Shown: positions 14,001 to 23,115, counted from the first letter of the stretch. The stretch is DNA of 64,000 nucleotides from Lateolabrax maculatus (GCA_031216445.1 CM062218.1:7275001-7339000); one strand, 5' to 3'. The notes: a model not told the origin generated them from the sequence alone. Program-made: numbers and translations.

Positions 14001-14360
14001 TGCAAGAAACTGAAAACTTTCTGATTTTATCAAAGTTAAACAATGATTACTTACATGGTTTCGGCGATATCTGCAAGTCATTTTTCAGCTGTAATCTCTG
14101 CTGTCTGAAAACTTTACAGCGTTCGCTCTTCACACACCACAGCTATGACATTTAGATTGCAAAGGTATAGGGCATGTGGGAAATGGTGTTCGTTAAAGGC
14201 TGCTAAAAACGGAAATATGAAATAAACAACGACAAACTACTTCTCTAGAAATGTGAAACAAGCCATGTGACATCTCTGTTCCAAGGGTGGATTTTTCATT
14301 ATTAGTGTTGTTGCAAATTTCAGTGGGATTTTGAATGAGGTTTTCTTTCTTCTACAACAG
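11060..14360. other. Upstream intergenic DNA, no gene seen
   Basis: It contains purine-rich stretches (11740-11830 and 13560-13920, many GAGA and AAAGAA runs) and otherwise unremarkable sequence. No frame shows a recognisable protein. A blocky, repeat-poor interval at about 12850-13260 may be conserved non-coding DNA. Confidence 0.6.
13934..13955. repeat. 22-bp perfect palindrome in a TA/TG-rich tract
   Basis: GTATATGTATA is followed directly by its exact reverse complement TATACATATAC with no spacer. It is part of an AT microsatellite-like tract (about 13925-13958) and could extrude as a cruciform. No function is implied. Confidence 0.85.
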
Positions 14361-14364
14361 AACC

Positions 14365-14440
14365 AGGAAGCTCAAAGCATTGTTGAGCCTAAGTACAGCC
14401 CCATAGAGCCGGTAGCATGGCATGCAGACTCTTAGTCACA
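14365..14440 (+). repeat. Diverged teleost interspersed repeat, copy 2
   Basis: The segment with AAGTACAGCCCCATAGAGCC, then TAGCATGG and TGCAGACTCTTAGTC, repeats the text near 4912-4948 with a few substitutions. This identifies a shared repeat family in the same orientation. Confidence 0.65.
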
Positions 14441-16407
14441 GGTACAAGAACAGAACCATTTGTGTCCAACTATCTCGCAATCCTCATGCCAAAAACTCCT
14501 CCCTCGATTCCAAAATACCCAGAGGCCAACAGGACAGACGTGGCGAGGACAGAGGTCGATACAGTGAAAACTGGGTTAGAGTTCAAAGGGCCGAGCAGAG
14601 CAGGCACTGCTCTGATCTTTGGCAGGGGAGTTAAAACATTAACATTCACCCTGCACAGCAAAGCTTTACCCCTGCATCTCCTCAAAGACAGGGAGGAGGT
14701 CCATACAGTATGCACAGGGTAGATATATAGGGTATGTGCGGCATGTATATTTGTAAATATGTATGTACATGTATGTGTGTGTGCATGCTTGTGCTCCTAA
14801 ATCTAGAGCAGTATGATAACGTGCTGTGTATATGGAGACAAATGATGGAAGGATCAAGAACAGACCATAAATAGTGTATATGGTCTGATTTCCATTCTCA
14901 ACAGCTCTCGCAGTGGGATTACATGAGTCCATTTATCATTCCATATGAGTGAGGCTTGCATGGGTAATTGTAAATTAAGTGGATTACTGTGCAGTATAGT
15001 CCCTGAGGGAATTAGAGAATCTCTGAATGGATGCAAAATCCTATCGTACTGTAGCCAGCAGGTCCCACAGCAGCATCAGCACTTTCTGAAGCAATGATAT
15101 CAGCGTGAGTCCCTTTAAATGATACTGATTTAATATCAGCACGGTAGATTTAATGATACTGACTCTCATTATGTTTCAGCTCCCTGAAGTGGGGCCGATG
15201 TTTCAAGTGATTGGCACATCCAGCCGTAAGTGTGCTTAAGAATAGGTGTTTCTTGGGATCTACTGTGCACCATTTCGTAAGCAGGAATACTTTCATTCTG
15301 TTCAACCAAGACAGAGGTTTTGTCTCCTATCACAAAGTTGGAAAGTAAGTGAGGACAAAGTATAAGTAAAGTTGCTCTTTCAGGGCTTTGCGTAAGACGA
15401 AACTGCAAGATGCATTCTTTTTCTTCCTGGCTTCACTGGCCTTACACCATCCAAATCCCCCAAATCAAAATCCACCTCGAATGAATTGCGGTGGATTACA
15501 AATGAGGAAGCAGTGGCAGGGATTTCTTTTTTAATGAGGACAAAAACCTATCACCACATCTAACCTGAAACGCTTCATTTGCTGCTGCCTGCCAGCCGGC
15601 ACTTCCCAGTAGAATTCCGGGGTTAAAACTGTAGAGTTTCATCGCAGTTCGCTCAGGGCCCTGGCAACAAACGATGGCCTCCCTCCCACACCCCCGAACA
15701 TTTAAACATTTAAGCTCAGTTTGCCCAAAGCAATCTACGCTCGAGAGTCGAAAGGTCACTTTAAATAAATAAAGAATGGGGAGATCACTAGGCATCCCAC
15801 ACACGGAGTGAGCAGCACTTTGAAAAGATAGCCAAGGCTACACCATTTAGCATTCAGTAGCCTGAAGCAATCCATGAGGCTGGCAGTCTGAGAACAGAAA
15901 GTCCAAGTCCAGATTGACTCCCACTCACTTGCCATGGCTACATCAGTCACATTGCTCTCTTAGCTAAACTTCTGGCCTGTTTGTCACTGCACTGTTTGCT
16001 GTTGTCAGCTATGAGAAGAGACAACTACATGGAATTAATTCATTGCCTCAGGTTGAGGCCCGGCCGGTGCTTTGACCAGCATTTCATTACAATATGTTTA
16101 TATTTCTGTCCCTCTCAACTTTTACTCTCTCAAAGTTTGCAGGAATTTGCTCTGGGAAATAGCAAAGCTTGTGACAAGACAACAATTTGGACGTGAATAC
16201 TTGGAAATCTTCGTCTTATTTTCTGAATCTTCCAAATAAAAGCAGTATTGTTGGAATGGAAAAAGCACACTCCCTGGGAGACTATGTGGGCAAGATTACA
16301 CACTACATCAGTGGGACTCCATTCTCAGGTTTTAGGAGGAACTTCACAAGCCTTTAAAAAGCAAACTCAATTGCATTTGCGACTCGTAATTCACGCCACA
16401 TCCACAG

Positions 16408-16426
16408 ACACACACACACACACACA
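16408..16426. repeat. (AC)n short microsatellite
   Basis: About nine AC units with a flanking imperfect CA-rich stretch. Confidence 0.9.
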
Positions 16427-16522
16427 ACAAAATATAGTCTCAAGTGCGCACACAAGCCAGGTGCATGGACCCAAACACACAGCTCACCCTTGAGATACAG
16501 TATTTTTGGGCATGAGTGCATG

Positions 16523-16554
16523 TACACACACACACACAAACACACACAACACAC
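16523..16554. repeat. Imperfect (AC)n microsatellite
   Basis: AC run interrupted by AAA and AA, ending at CACGCGCCC. Confidence 0.9.
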
Positions 16555-17478
16555 GCGCCCTTTGTCATTGCAGGAGCCCAGCTTGTTACATCATCCAGAG
16601 GGGAGTTTATCAGCGACTGATCAGCAGCAGCCCGAAGACTCTCAAAGGCTGTTTTGTCTTCCTCTTGCCTGAAACTCCCTGAACCCACAGATTACCTTCC
16701 AGCCATGGGTATTTGTTTACCACGGCCTGAATTTGCAAGTCTTTATCATGGCTGCCTGCGGTCACTGAGGGGAAGTGCTTTACAGGCAATTTATCAGTGC
16801 AAGAAGAAGTAAACTAAGTCCACAGGTAATACAGGTCATTATTTGACCAATTTTTTTAGTTTGTTTATTTAGTCAGGACATATTAAGTATTACAATTATT
16901 GCATTATCTGATACTTGTTATGATCTCATTATTTAATTTAAATGGGAAATGTGTGTCACGGACAATTTATAGAGTGTAAAAGTTGCCCAAGTTGCATTCC
17001 TCCCTCTGCCAAAAACAAATTGAGTATTTTATTATGTCTAAATAAAGGCAACAGCAATATCTTTTAGACCTGTTTGAACCTGTCAACGACTCAATCTGCC
17101 AAAACTACCTTATCAATAATTACCAGCAGAAAACGAGATCTGTTCTTCAAGATCTGTTTATCGAAAAGCAAGTGAAAGAAAGGGAATATGTTTGCTCACA
17201 TGAGTTCACATGAGGGTCAGTCACAAGATTGTTTGCTTCACAGAAACAAATTAAAGCAAAACCAGTGACACAAAAACTTTAGAAAGAGAGAATTATACAA
17301 TATAACGGCAGTGTATTCTGTGTTATGCCAAATATGAGACTTGAAAAACAACTTATTACTGTTGCACTAAAGTAACCACAGTCTGTGGCTTTAATTTAGT
17401 ATAATTTATGTGTCATTCTACAACACCGGGTTGCACAACGAATTGGAAGTTGTAGTCCCAACTGCTATATAAGAAAAA

Positions 17479-18211
17479 CTATTTTTTATGGTGGAGTGCA
17501 GAGGCACAATTAAGGAGTCTCACAGCCTGAGGAAAGAGGCTGCTCTGTAGTCTGGTGTTACGACAGCGGATACCTCTGTGTGTCTTGCCAGACGGCAGCA
17601 GGGTGAACAGGCTGTTGCTGGGGTGGGTTTGGTTTAATACTCTTTGGGCTCTGTGCAAGCGCCTCACCTCACCGATATCACTGATGCTCGGTAGATTGGT
17701 ACCAATGATGTACTGGGCAATTTTAATTATCCGCTGTAGAGCCTTCCTGTCCTGGGTCCTGCACATACCATGCCAATTTGTGATGTTTAAGTCAGGATGC
17801 TTTGTATTGCTCCTCTGTTAAAGTTGTCAAGAACTTGGAGAGGGAAATATAGCAGTTGCTGAGCTTTCTTAACCAGGATGGAGATATGAGATGACTATGA
17901 CAGGTTTCTGTGATGCTGAGTCACAGGAACATAAAACTGTTCACCTGCTCCACCTCAGCTCCATTGATGTAGAAAGGGGTGTGTGTGGCTTTGCCTCCTT
18001 TTTTTCTAAAATCAATGATTAGCTCCTTTGTTTCGCTGACATTGAGCAGCAGGTTGTTCTTTGCACACCACTCTGCAAGGTTGTTGATTTCCTCCCGATG
18101 TGATTTCTCATAATTTTTTGTAATCCGGCCGATGGTGGTTGCGTCGTCCGCAAACTTCACAACAGAAGACCATGTACTGTAGCATGACATCAACATGCCA
18201 ATGTGTACCAT
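17479..18211 (-). mobile_element. Degenerate, 5'-truncated LINE (reverse transcriptase 3' part)
   Basis: Read on the minus strand, two blocks match the C-terminal half of a non-LTR retrotransposon ORF2. The first (18211 down to 17921) contains the catalytic FADD motif of the reverse transcriptase palm (codons at 18154-18143). It is followed by text of the form EINNLAEWCAKNNLLLNVSETKE and a hydrophobic SFMFL stretch. The second (17766 down to 17479) contains DRKALQRIIKIAQYIIG, LPSISDI, LFTLLPSGKTHRGIRCR and FPQAVRLLN, typical of the post-RT tail in fish LINEs of the CR1/L2/jockey-like group. Between them (about 17920-17770) the frame is broken by indels and a stop. The N-terminal RT and endonuclease are absent, as in a usual dead-on-arrival copy. 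The exact clade is uncertain. Confidence 0.88.
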
Positions 18212-18229
18212 CCCAGCTAGTGTGTAATG

Positions 18230-19880
18230 GTTTTATATCAAAGAAAACTAATGATCCAACACTTGTGTGTTGCTGTGTTTGGACAGCGCATTTACTTTTT
18301 TCCATGTATGTAAATATTAGTCACTTCCTGCATTTTTCTTCCTCCACCAGTGGGCCGATTTCCTGCACACGCCCATGCTGACACCAGGATTTAATTTGGG
18401 CAGAAAGGGAGCATCTACAGCATAAGAATGCTTTTCTCTTTTTGAAACCCACTGTTTCAGTCCAGGAGATTAAAATGGGGTTTTTTACATAACAATCTTG
18501 CATAGTCCAGCTTTTAAGGTTTCACAGCTGGCCGGGATTTCTCATCTTCTAATATCACAGACCTGCTATGGTCCTGTGAAGGAGAGAGAAAAAAGTGTGA
18601 TTGAAGAGGGGTTTTTTTTTCTGGGGTGGAAATATTAGAAGTGTACACAGGGAAGGATGAAGGAGTGGAGTGAGGCGAAGCTCACTGGAATGACTCCCAG
18701 GCCTCACCGCTTTCATGCAGAGACCACACAGTTCCAAAATGTTCCAAAACAGTTGGGATACAGGAGATAAACTGGGGATATATGGTGCCTCTGATGGCAC
18801 AGCAGTTAAAACTGCAGTCTCTGCTCAAGCTCTGTGTCTCTCCTTCTCACCTGCAATCAAGACAAATGCTTAATGATGTGAACAACCCGTAATACATTAA
18901 CAAGCATTTTTCCAGAGAACAACTCTTTTCAGGTTACGCCATCTTCTCTGGTTAACACAATCCTGGGCTTAAGTATCATTTAGCACCCAGACATTACTCC
19001 CATTATAGTTGCAAGCAATTAAGAACAAAGTCCCCCAGGCATAAACAAAAGCAAGATTTCTCAAAAGAGAGGCAGTGGTGGTAAGTTTGGCAGTTGTGTG
19101 GCTTTTATATCAGGGTGCAGCATTAACATTCTTGTACGAAGAAACTGGGGAGAAAATATAACGCTACTAAAACCTGTCATGGGGTGCAAAATAGCACAGA
19201 CAGAAAACACAGGGTTCACGTTTTCCTTGCAGTCAACAAACTTTACCATATTGACCGCTTAGCATTGGATTAAGCAGGACAACCACGAAGACAGGAGCAG
19301 CCCTCTGGAACAGCACCCAGGCCTCTTCATCACCAGCATATTCCTACGAAGAGCGCTGGCCAACCACAGGATCCTGGCCTGTCTCCCAGCCAGCCCTGCT
19401 AATTAGTCCCCCTCTTCTGAGCTAATTGGCCGATAAAAAATGAGGATGGCCTCTTCACCCAGCCCGAGTGTTGTGCCACCAAATGGCAGTGGGGAGGGTT
19501 ATGCGGGCTTATGAGGCATGGTGACACTCAGCGAGAACCACTCCTCTGCTATTAATTTCCTTGTCAAGCCGGTGGCCTCTGCTGTGTCACTTTGGTTTGT
19601 TGGTGGATACGAGAAAACTTTAGTCCGTGCTTGACTTCCAGCAACTTATCCTCATTAAATTCCTTCATATCCTAACAGTTTTACTGTGTTAGTTTTGGGT
19701 ACAAATTAACAATGAGATCATTCATTTGAGCAGATGCTGAGTCCTGTAGGCGATATCAGTGTTACAACATGTTACAGGCAAATTACACAGGGCTTATCTT
19801 TCTTTTGTGGCTTTTGATTTTCTTTGCAGTGCCGAGACTGTGGGTTAGTGATTCTGGATTTCCAATAGAAACTCTCTGAC
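18230..19880. other. Upstream intergenic DNA, no gene seen
   Basis: No coding frame recognised. The interval 19260-19600 (including CTGCTAATTAGTCCCC and GAGCTAATTGGCC) is repeat-free and mixed in composition. It contains homeodomain-type TAATTA/TAATTG cores, making it a candidate conserved enhancer by texture only. Confidence 0.55.
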
Positions 19881-19889
19881 AACAGATCA

Positions 19890-20070
19890 CGCGAATCAGT
19901 AGGGCCAATGCTTAAAATCTTCATGGTTTAGACCGCAATGTCCCCAGTTTGATCCCAGCTGAGGCCTTTGCTGCATTTCATACCCCCCACCCTCCTCTCT
20001 CCTCGTTTCCTGATTGATCTACAGTGTCTCTCCAGCTGTCCAATAAAGGAAATAAAGTGAAAATAAATTA
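19890..20070 (+). mobile_element. Diverged tRNA-derived SINE
   Basis: A B-box-like element (AGTTTGATCCCAGCT, about 19947-19961) is followed by the body GAGGCCTTTGCTGCATTTCAT and a pyrimidine-rich CCCACCCTCCTCTCTCCTCG stretch. It ends in TGTCCAATAAAGGAAATAAA. This order (tRNA-like promoter, CTTTGCTGCAT core, CT-rich stretch, AATAAAGG tail) is that of a SINE abundant in percomorph fish. The A box is poorly preserved, so the copy is old and probably inactive. Confidence 0.7.
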
Positions 20071-20089
20071 TGAAATGATACATATATGT

Positions 20090-20690
20090 ATATATTAAAA
20101 TTTAAACTGTACCTTTAGTGGGTTCTTAGAAAGAAATTGACAAAAACATTTACACATAAATAAATAAATACATATGTGTACATTCTAATGTACAACCCAC
20201 AGTAGGTGCTGAATATGAAACATTGATAGCATATCCTGTGCCTTTATGTATTTTTTGCTCTGCTTTTTATTGCAGAATGTATGGCTACAAGATCAAAATT
20301 GGACACATTTAGGCTAAAGATAAAAATAGTGAATATCAGTTCCTAGTTATACCAATTAGTCAAGTCAAGTCAATTTATGTAAACTTAATCTTATTAAGCA
20401 TGCTGTATGGAAAGAAAATACCAGCAATGAAATAAAGTGTTTAATGGAGAAATTAAAAATAAAATTCTATCATTAAAATTAATAGATTAATAGAAGAATA
20501 AGTAAGTAGGCCTAAATACATGAAATAGACTAAATAAACACAACCCTGGATGATTGGATAGGCTAATGTCCATATATTATGGGATAGATGATGAAGAGCC
20601 AAAGGGAATAACTGTGTCTGTATAAACGTTTTGATCCGGTCAGAGTGAGTTCAGTAAACCACTCAGCCTCAGTCAAAATACAACTTATCA
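20090..20690. other. AT-rich DNA flanking the promoter, no gene
   Basis: Very AT-rich, with short TAAA (20158-20171) and TA-type repeats. The words AGTCAAGTCAAGTCAATTTA near 20358-20378 resemble a frequent fish repeat end. Composition changes sharply to GC-rich at about 20680. Confidence 0.6.
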
Positions 20691-20810
20691 GCGGCGATCT
20701 CTCTGGCACGTCTCCAAACAACTTTGCACGGGCTTACAATTAGGCAATTTCGCACACGCGGAGGACTCCGGTTATGAATGGGTGCATCCCCCCCCCTCCT
20801 CCAAGTCCCG

Positions 20811-20900
20811 CCTCTTCCGCTCCCACAGGCGGACCAATCAGCGGCGCCGCTGCGCGTCGACGGGACGTCACGTCAGCTGCCGTCGTGTCGGGATTGGAAT
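20811..20900 (+). promoter_or_regulatory. ext1: Putative ext1 core promoter: CCAAT boxes and CRE/ATF sites
   Basis: Visible sites are CCAAT within GACCAATCAGCG (20834-20838, an NF-Y type box), GACGTCA directly followed by CGTCA (20864-20875, CRE/ATF type), and an inverted CCAAT (ATTGG at 20893-20897). A GC-box-like CCCGCCTC precedes them near 20808. There is no TATA box. The transcription start is not determinable from sequence; I expect it downstream, between about 20900 and 21150. Confidence 0.55.
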
Positions 20901-21075
20901 GTTACCGACTAACAATCGGAACAACCGAGCACTCGGTAATTGGACACTAGGATCGAGGAATCCCGTCGTTTCGAGTCGCTTCCTCCGCTGCTCGCCCGGT
21001 GTGAGCTCCGCGTCCGCTCCCCGCGTGTCGACCGGGCAACTTCGCTCCGCCGCGCGGCTCCACGGCGGCCGGGGC

Positions 21076-21121
21076 TTCTCTCTCTCTCTCTCTCTTTTTT
21101 TTTTTTTTTTTTTTTTTTTTT
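21076..21121. repeat. (CT)n then T27 low-complexity tract
   Basis: A CT run of about 20 nt passes into an uninterrupted T homopolymer of 27 nt, in or next to the ext1 leader. It is likely length-polymorphic and error-prone in sequencing. Confidence 0.95.
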
Positions 21122-21185
21122 ATATTTATTTTATTCCAAAACCGGCGCGTCTGCGGGAGGAGGGTTGTGATAAATTAGAGGAGAA

Positions 21186-21221
21186 ATGCGGGGATTCGTC
21201 AGGTTACAGTTGCACCGCTGA
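21186..21221 (+). other. uORF 1, 11 codons
   Basis: An ATG (21186) with G at -3 and C at +4 opens a frame closed by TGA at 21219-21221. It matters only if transcription starts upstream of it. Confidence 0.35.
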
Positions 21222-21300
21222 GCTGCCCCCCCCCCCCTCTCTCTCCCCTGCGCTGCGACGCTTCCCACCGGGTTTTCCTCGCCGCTCCTCACGCGGGACC

Positions 21301-21309
21301 ATGGAGTGA
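21301..21309 (+). other. uORF 2, minimal Met-Glu-stop in strong Kozak context
   Basis: ATG GAG TGA is preceded by GGGACC, so A is at -3 and G at +4, near-optimal for vertebrate initiation. It stops after two codons. Minimal uORFs of this sort can stall or consume initiating ribosomes. It lies 622 nt before the ext1 start codon. Confidence 0.45.
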
Positions 21310-21496
21310 TAAAAGCAGGGGGAAATAGGACGAGTTCTCCCGGAGGCGTCTCGGTCGGAGCGCGGCGGACACACCGGCGGGGTTTCTTTCTTTTTTTTTA
21401 TTTGTTTGTTTTTTTTTTTTCTTTCTTTTACACACTCAACCCGGGGTGTACCTCTCCGTCTGGGAGAGCCTCGGGGACCCCTGCCGCTGTTCAGCC

Positions 21497-21534
21497 GGGG
21501 GAGGGAGGGGGTGGTGGGGGGGGCGGGCGGGGGG
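21497..21534 (+). promoter_or_regulatory. G-quadruplex-type tract in the leader
   Basis: Six runs of three or more G occur on the sense strand with one- to four-base spacers (G5, G3, G5, G8, G3, G6). If transcribed, it could fold as an RNA quadruplex about 400 nt upstream of the start codon; as DNA it could act at the promoter. The motif is direct observation; a function is inference. Confidence 0.6.
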
Positions 21535-21598
21535 ACACAGAGAGGTCCCAGGCTGTCGGACAGTTTTCCGTGTGCAGAGCCCCGTGCCGCCGGTCTGA

Positions 21599-21634
21599 AT
21601 GAGGCTGCGAGGACGCGCCGGGGAGAGCGAGTGA
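21599..21634 (+). other. uORF 3, 11 codons, weak context
   Basis: ATG at 21599 (T at -3) with TGA at 21632-21634. Confidence 0.35.
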
Positions 21635-21687
21635 GCGGCTCCGGTCCCTTTTTACGCTCCCCCCCCCTCCCCCCCCAGCTCCGCGAT

Positions 21688-21732
21688 ATGGTGAAACTCT
21701 ACAGAAGAGGGAGGACGGGACACTACTTTTAA
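21688..21732 (+). other. uORF 4, 14 codons, good Kozak context
   Basis: ATG at 21688 with G at -3 and G at +4, encoding a basic peptide (MVKLYRRGRTGHYF) and ending at TAA 21730-21732. It is 199 nt before the ext1 ATG, so reinitiation at ext1 would be possible after its translation. Confidence 0.45.
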
Positions 21733-21761
21733 AACAGAAAAAAGGAAAAAATATCGCCCAC

Positions 21762-21956
21762 ATGCACTGGATCAATTGCTGGATTTTGGAACCGAATACG
21801 CAGAAGGGGGGTTGGGGATCCTTGGAGGCTGCCGGAGGATGGAGCGGTGCAGCCGGGGTTGGTGAGAGCCTAACTTCGGGCCACTTTGCATATCTTCTTC
21901 CCAAACAACTCGCCCCCTGCTCCCAGGACACATGCAGGCCAAAAAACGCTACCTGA
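21762..21956 (+). other. uORF 5, 64 codons, overlaps the ext1 start out of frame
   Basis: ATG at 21762 is in weak context (C at -3, C at +4). The frame runs past the ext1 ATG (21932) and stops at 21954-21956. Ribosomes that start here cannot reinitiate at the ext1 ATG without moving backwards, so it would act as a damping uORF. The peptide resembles nothing I know. Confidence 0.4.
21839..21865 (+). other. uORF 6, 8 codons, strong Kozak context
   Basis: ATG at 21839 has A at -3 and G at +4, and the frame ends at TGA 21863-21865, 66 nt before the ext1 ATG. It lies inside uORF 5 in another frame. Confidence 0.45.
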
Positions 21957-22875
21957 TCCTGCTCTCCGCCGGTGCATGTCTGCTGCTTCTCTTCTACCTC
22001 GGAGGGGTTCAACTTCCAGCGGCGAGCAGGAGCCGGCATGACCGCAGCCGGAGCGGGTACCGGCCCGACCAGCCCTGGCCCCACTTCTCGGACCCTTTAC
22101 ACCTTTTCCTGCCCTGGGATCAGACGGACACCGAGGAGTACAACCTGCACATATCTCCGAGGCACAAGAGGGACGTCAACACCAGTGTTTACAAGGGCAA
22201 GCGGTGCCGCATGGATTCATGCTTCGATTTCTCCCTGTGTCACAAGAACGGCTTCAAAGTTTACGTCTACCCGCAGCAGAAGGGCGAGAAGATCTCCGAG
22301 AGCTACCAGAACATTTTGTCGACCATCGAGGGGTCCCGGTTCTACACCTCCGACCCCGGCCAGGCCTGCCTGTTCGTCCTGAGCCTGGACACCCTGGACC
22401 GGGACCAGCTGTCCCCGCAGTACGTCCACAACCTGAAGACCAAGGTCCAGAGCCTGCCCCTGTGGAACGACGGCAGGAACCACCTCATCTTCAACCTGTA
22501 CTCGGGGACGTGGCCGGACTACACGGAGGACCTGGGCTTCGACATCGGCCAGGCCATGCTGGCCAAGGCCAGCATCAGCACCGAGAACTTCAGGCCCAGC
22601 TTCGACGTGTCCATCCCGCTCTTCTCCAAGGAGCACCCGAGGACCGGCGGGGAGAGGGGCTACCTGAAGTACAACACCATCCCGCCCTTCAGAAAGTACA
22701 TGCTGGTGTTCAAGGGGAAGCGCTACCTGACCGGGATCGGCTCGGACACCAGGAATGCCTTACACCACGTCCACAACGCCGAGGACGTGGTGCTGCTCAC
22801 CACCTGCAAGCACGGCAAGGACTGGCAGAAGCACAAGGACGCGCGCTGCGACAAGGACAACGCGGAGTATGACAA
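21932..22875 (+). CDS. ext1: ext1 coding exon 1 (exostosin-1, N-terminal part)
   Basis: Encodes the first 314 residues plus two bases of exostosin-1. EXT1 works with EXT2 as the heparan sulphate co-polymerase, adding alternating GlcA and GlcNAc in the Golgi/ER. Visible parts: a short cytoplasmic tail MQAKKRY; a type II signal-anchor helix at residues 8-27 (LILLSAGACLLLLFYLGGVQ); a variable stem to about residue 85 with an N-glycosylation sequon N83-T-S; then the start of the exostosin GT47 domain from about residue 95 (CFDFSLCHKNGFKVYVYPQQ). The conserved GSDTRNAL block (268-277, consensus IGSDTRNAL) has R274, matching human R280, a residue I recall as mutated in hereditary multiple exostoses. 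The ATG is chosen because MQAKKRY is the known vertebrate EXT1 N-terminus; its Kozak context is weak (C at -3 and +4). As I recall, human exon 1 has 962 coding bases; this has 944, six codons less, all in the stem, with the same phase-2 end. The rest of the protein lies on exons outside the window. The paralog (ext1a, b or c) cannot be told. Confidence 0.97.
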
Positions 22876-22881
22876 GTAAGT
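22876..22881 (+). promoter_or_regulatory. ext1: Splice donor of ext1 exon 1
   Basis: The exon ends ...GAC AA and is followed by GTAAGT, a full consensus donor, giving a phase-2 intron as at the human exon 1 boundary. Without splicing, the frame would add one Lys and stop at once (AAG TAA), so retained intron 1 would yield a truncated 315-residue protein. Confidence 0.95.
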
Positions 22882-22982
22882 TTTAAAAAAAAGAAAGAAA
22901 AAGAAAGTAGTCTCTGTTAATGCTCTTCTTGGACTTTTACGCACGGGATCCGTGCGCACGGAGCCGTCACCCACATCACAGT

Positions 22983-23115
22983 CAGAGCCAGGTTTATTGC
23001 CAGGTAGGTTTTCACATACAAGGAATTCGCCTCGGTAAATTGGTGCAAATGTAAATATAATGAGTAGAAAATATAGAGAAAGATAAAGCAAGGACTGTAA
23101 GTCAAGATTTGTAAA
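22983..23115 (+). repeat. Interspersed repeat remnant next to the splice donor
   Basis: The text with GGTTTATTGCCAGGTAGG and ACATACAAGGAATTCGCCT, then GTCAAGATTTGTAAATGTG, matches from memory a very common teleost repeat (consensus like TTTATTGCCAAGTA...CATACAAGGAATTT). It begins about 107 nt after the exon 1 donor. No coding capacity. Confidence 0.6.

Larger units (their letters stand above)
14460..17400. other. Upstream intergenic DNA, no gene seen
   Basis: No coding frame recognised. Two intervals (15400-15960 and 16560-16800) are repeat-free and balanced in composition. They are candidates for conserved non-coding elements, an inference from texture only. Two short AC arrays separate them. 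Confidence 0.55.
20950..21931 (+). other. ext1: Putative 5' leader of ext1 exon 1
   Basis: GC-rich sequence with no splice acceptor needed before the start codon, consistent with a long leader carried in exon 1, as I recall for mammalian EXT1. It contains a CT run then 27 T (21076-21121), other T runs (about 21385-21430), a C run (21660-21677), a G-quadruplex-type tract and several upstream ATGs. The 5' limit is a guess. A start site further downstream would drop the first uORFs. Confidence 0.5.
20760..22870 (+). promoter_or_regulatory. ext1: CpG island over ext1 promoter and exon 1
   Basis: From about 20760 CpG dinucleotides become frequent (for example GGCGCCGCTGCGCGTCGACG near 20842-20861), and they stay so through the end of exon 1, in contrast to the CpG-poor flanks. 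This is typical of a broadly expressed vertebrate gene with a TATA-less promoter. Boundaries are by eye. Confidence 0.85.

Noticed and set aside
18780..18865. Possible second SINE head (GGCACAGCAGTTAAAACTGC)
   Set aside because: Resembles a tRNA-like head only loosely; no B box or tail found.
20782..21309. 175-codon open frame through promoter and leader
   Set aside because: No ATG start where it begins, crosses the promoter and a T27 tract (poly-Phe), no recognisable protein.
21491..22084. 197-codon minus-strand open frame
   Set aside because: Gly/Pro-rich translation of homopolymer runs antisense to the leader and exon start.
22204..22872. 222-codon open frame overlapping ext1 exon 1 in another frame, and a 139-codon antisense frame at 22217-22636
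   Set aside because: Both are shadows of the GC-rich ext1 coding sequence. Compositions rich in Pro, Arg, Gln and Gly with no known domain; the ext1 frame explains the region fully.
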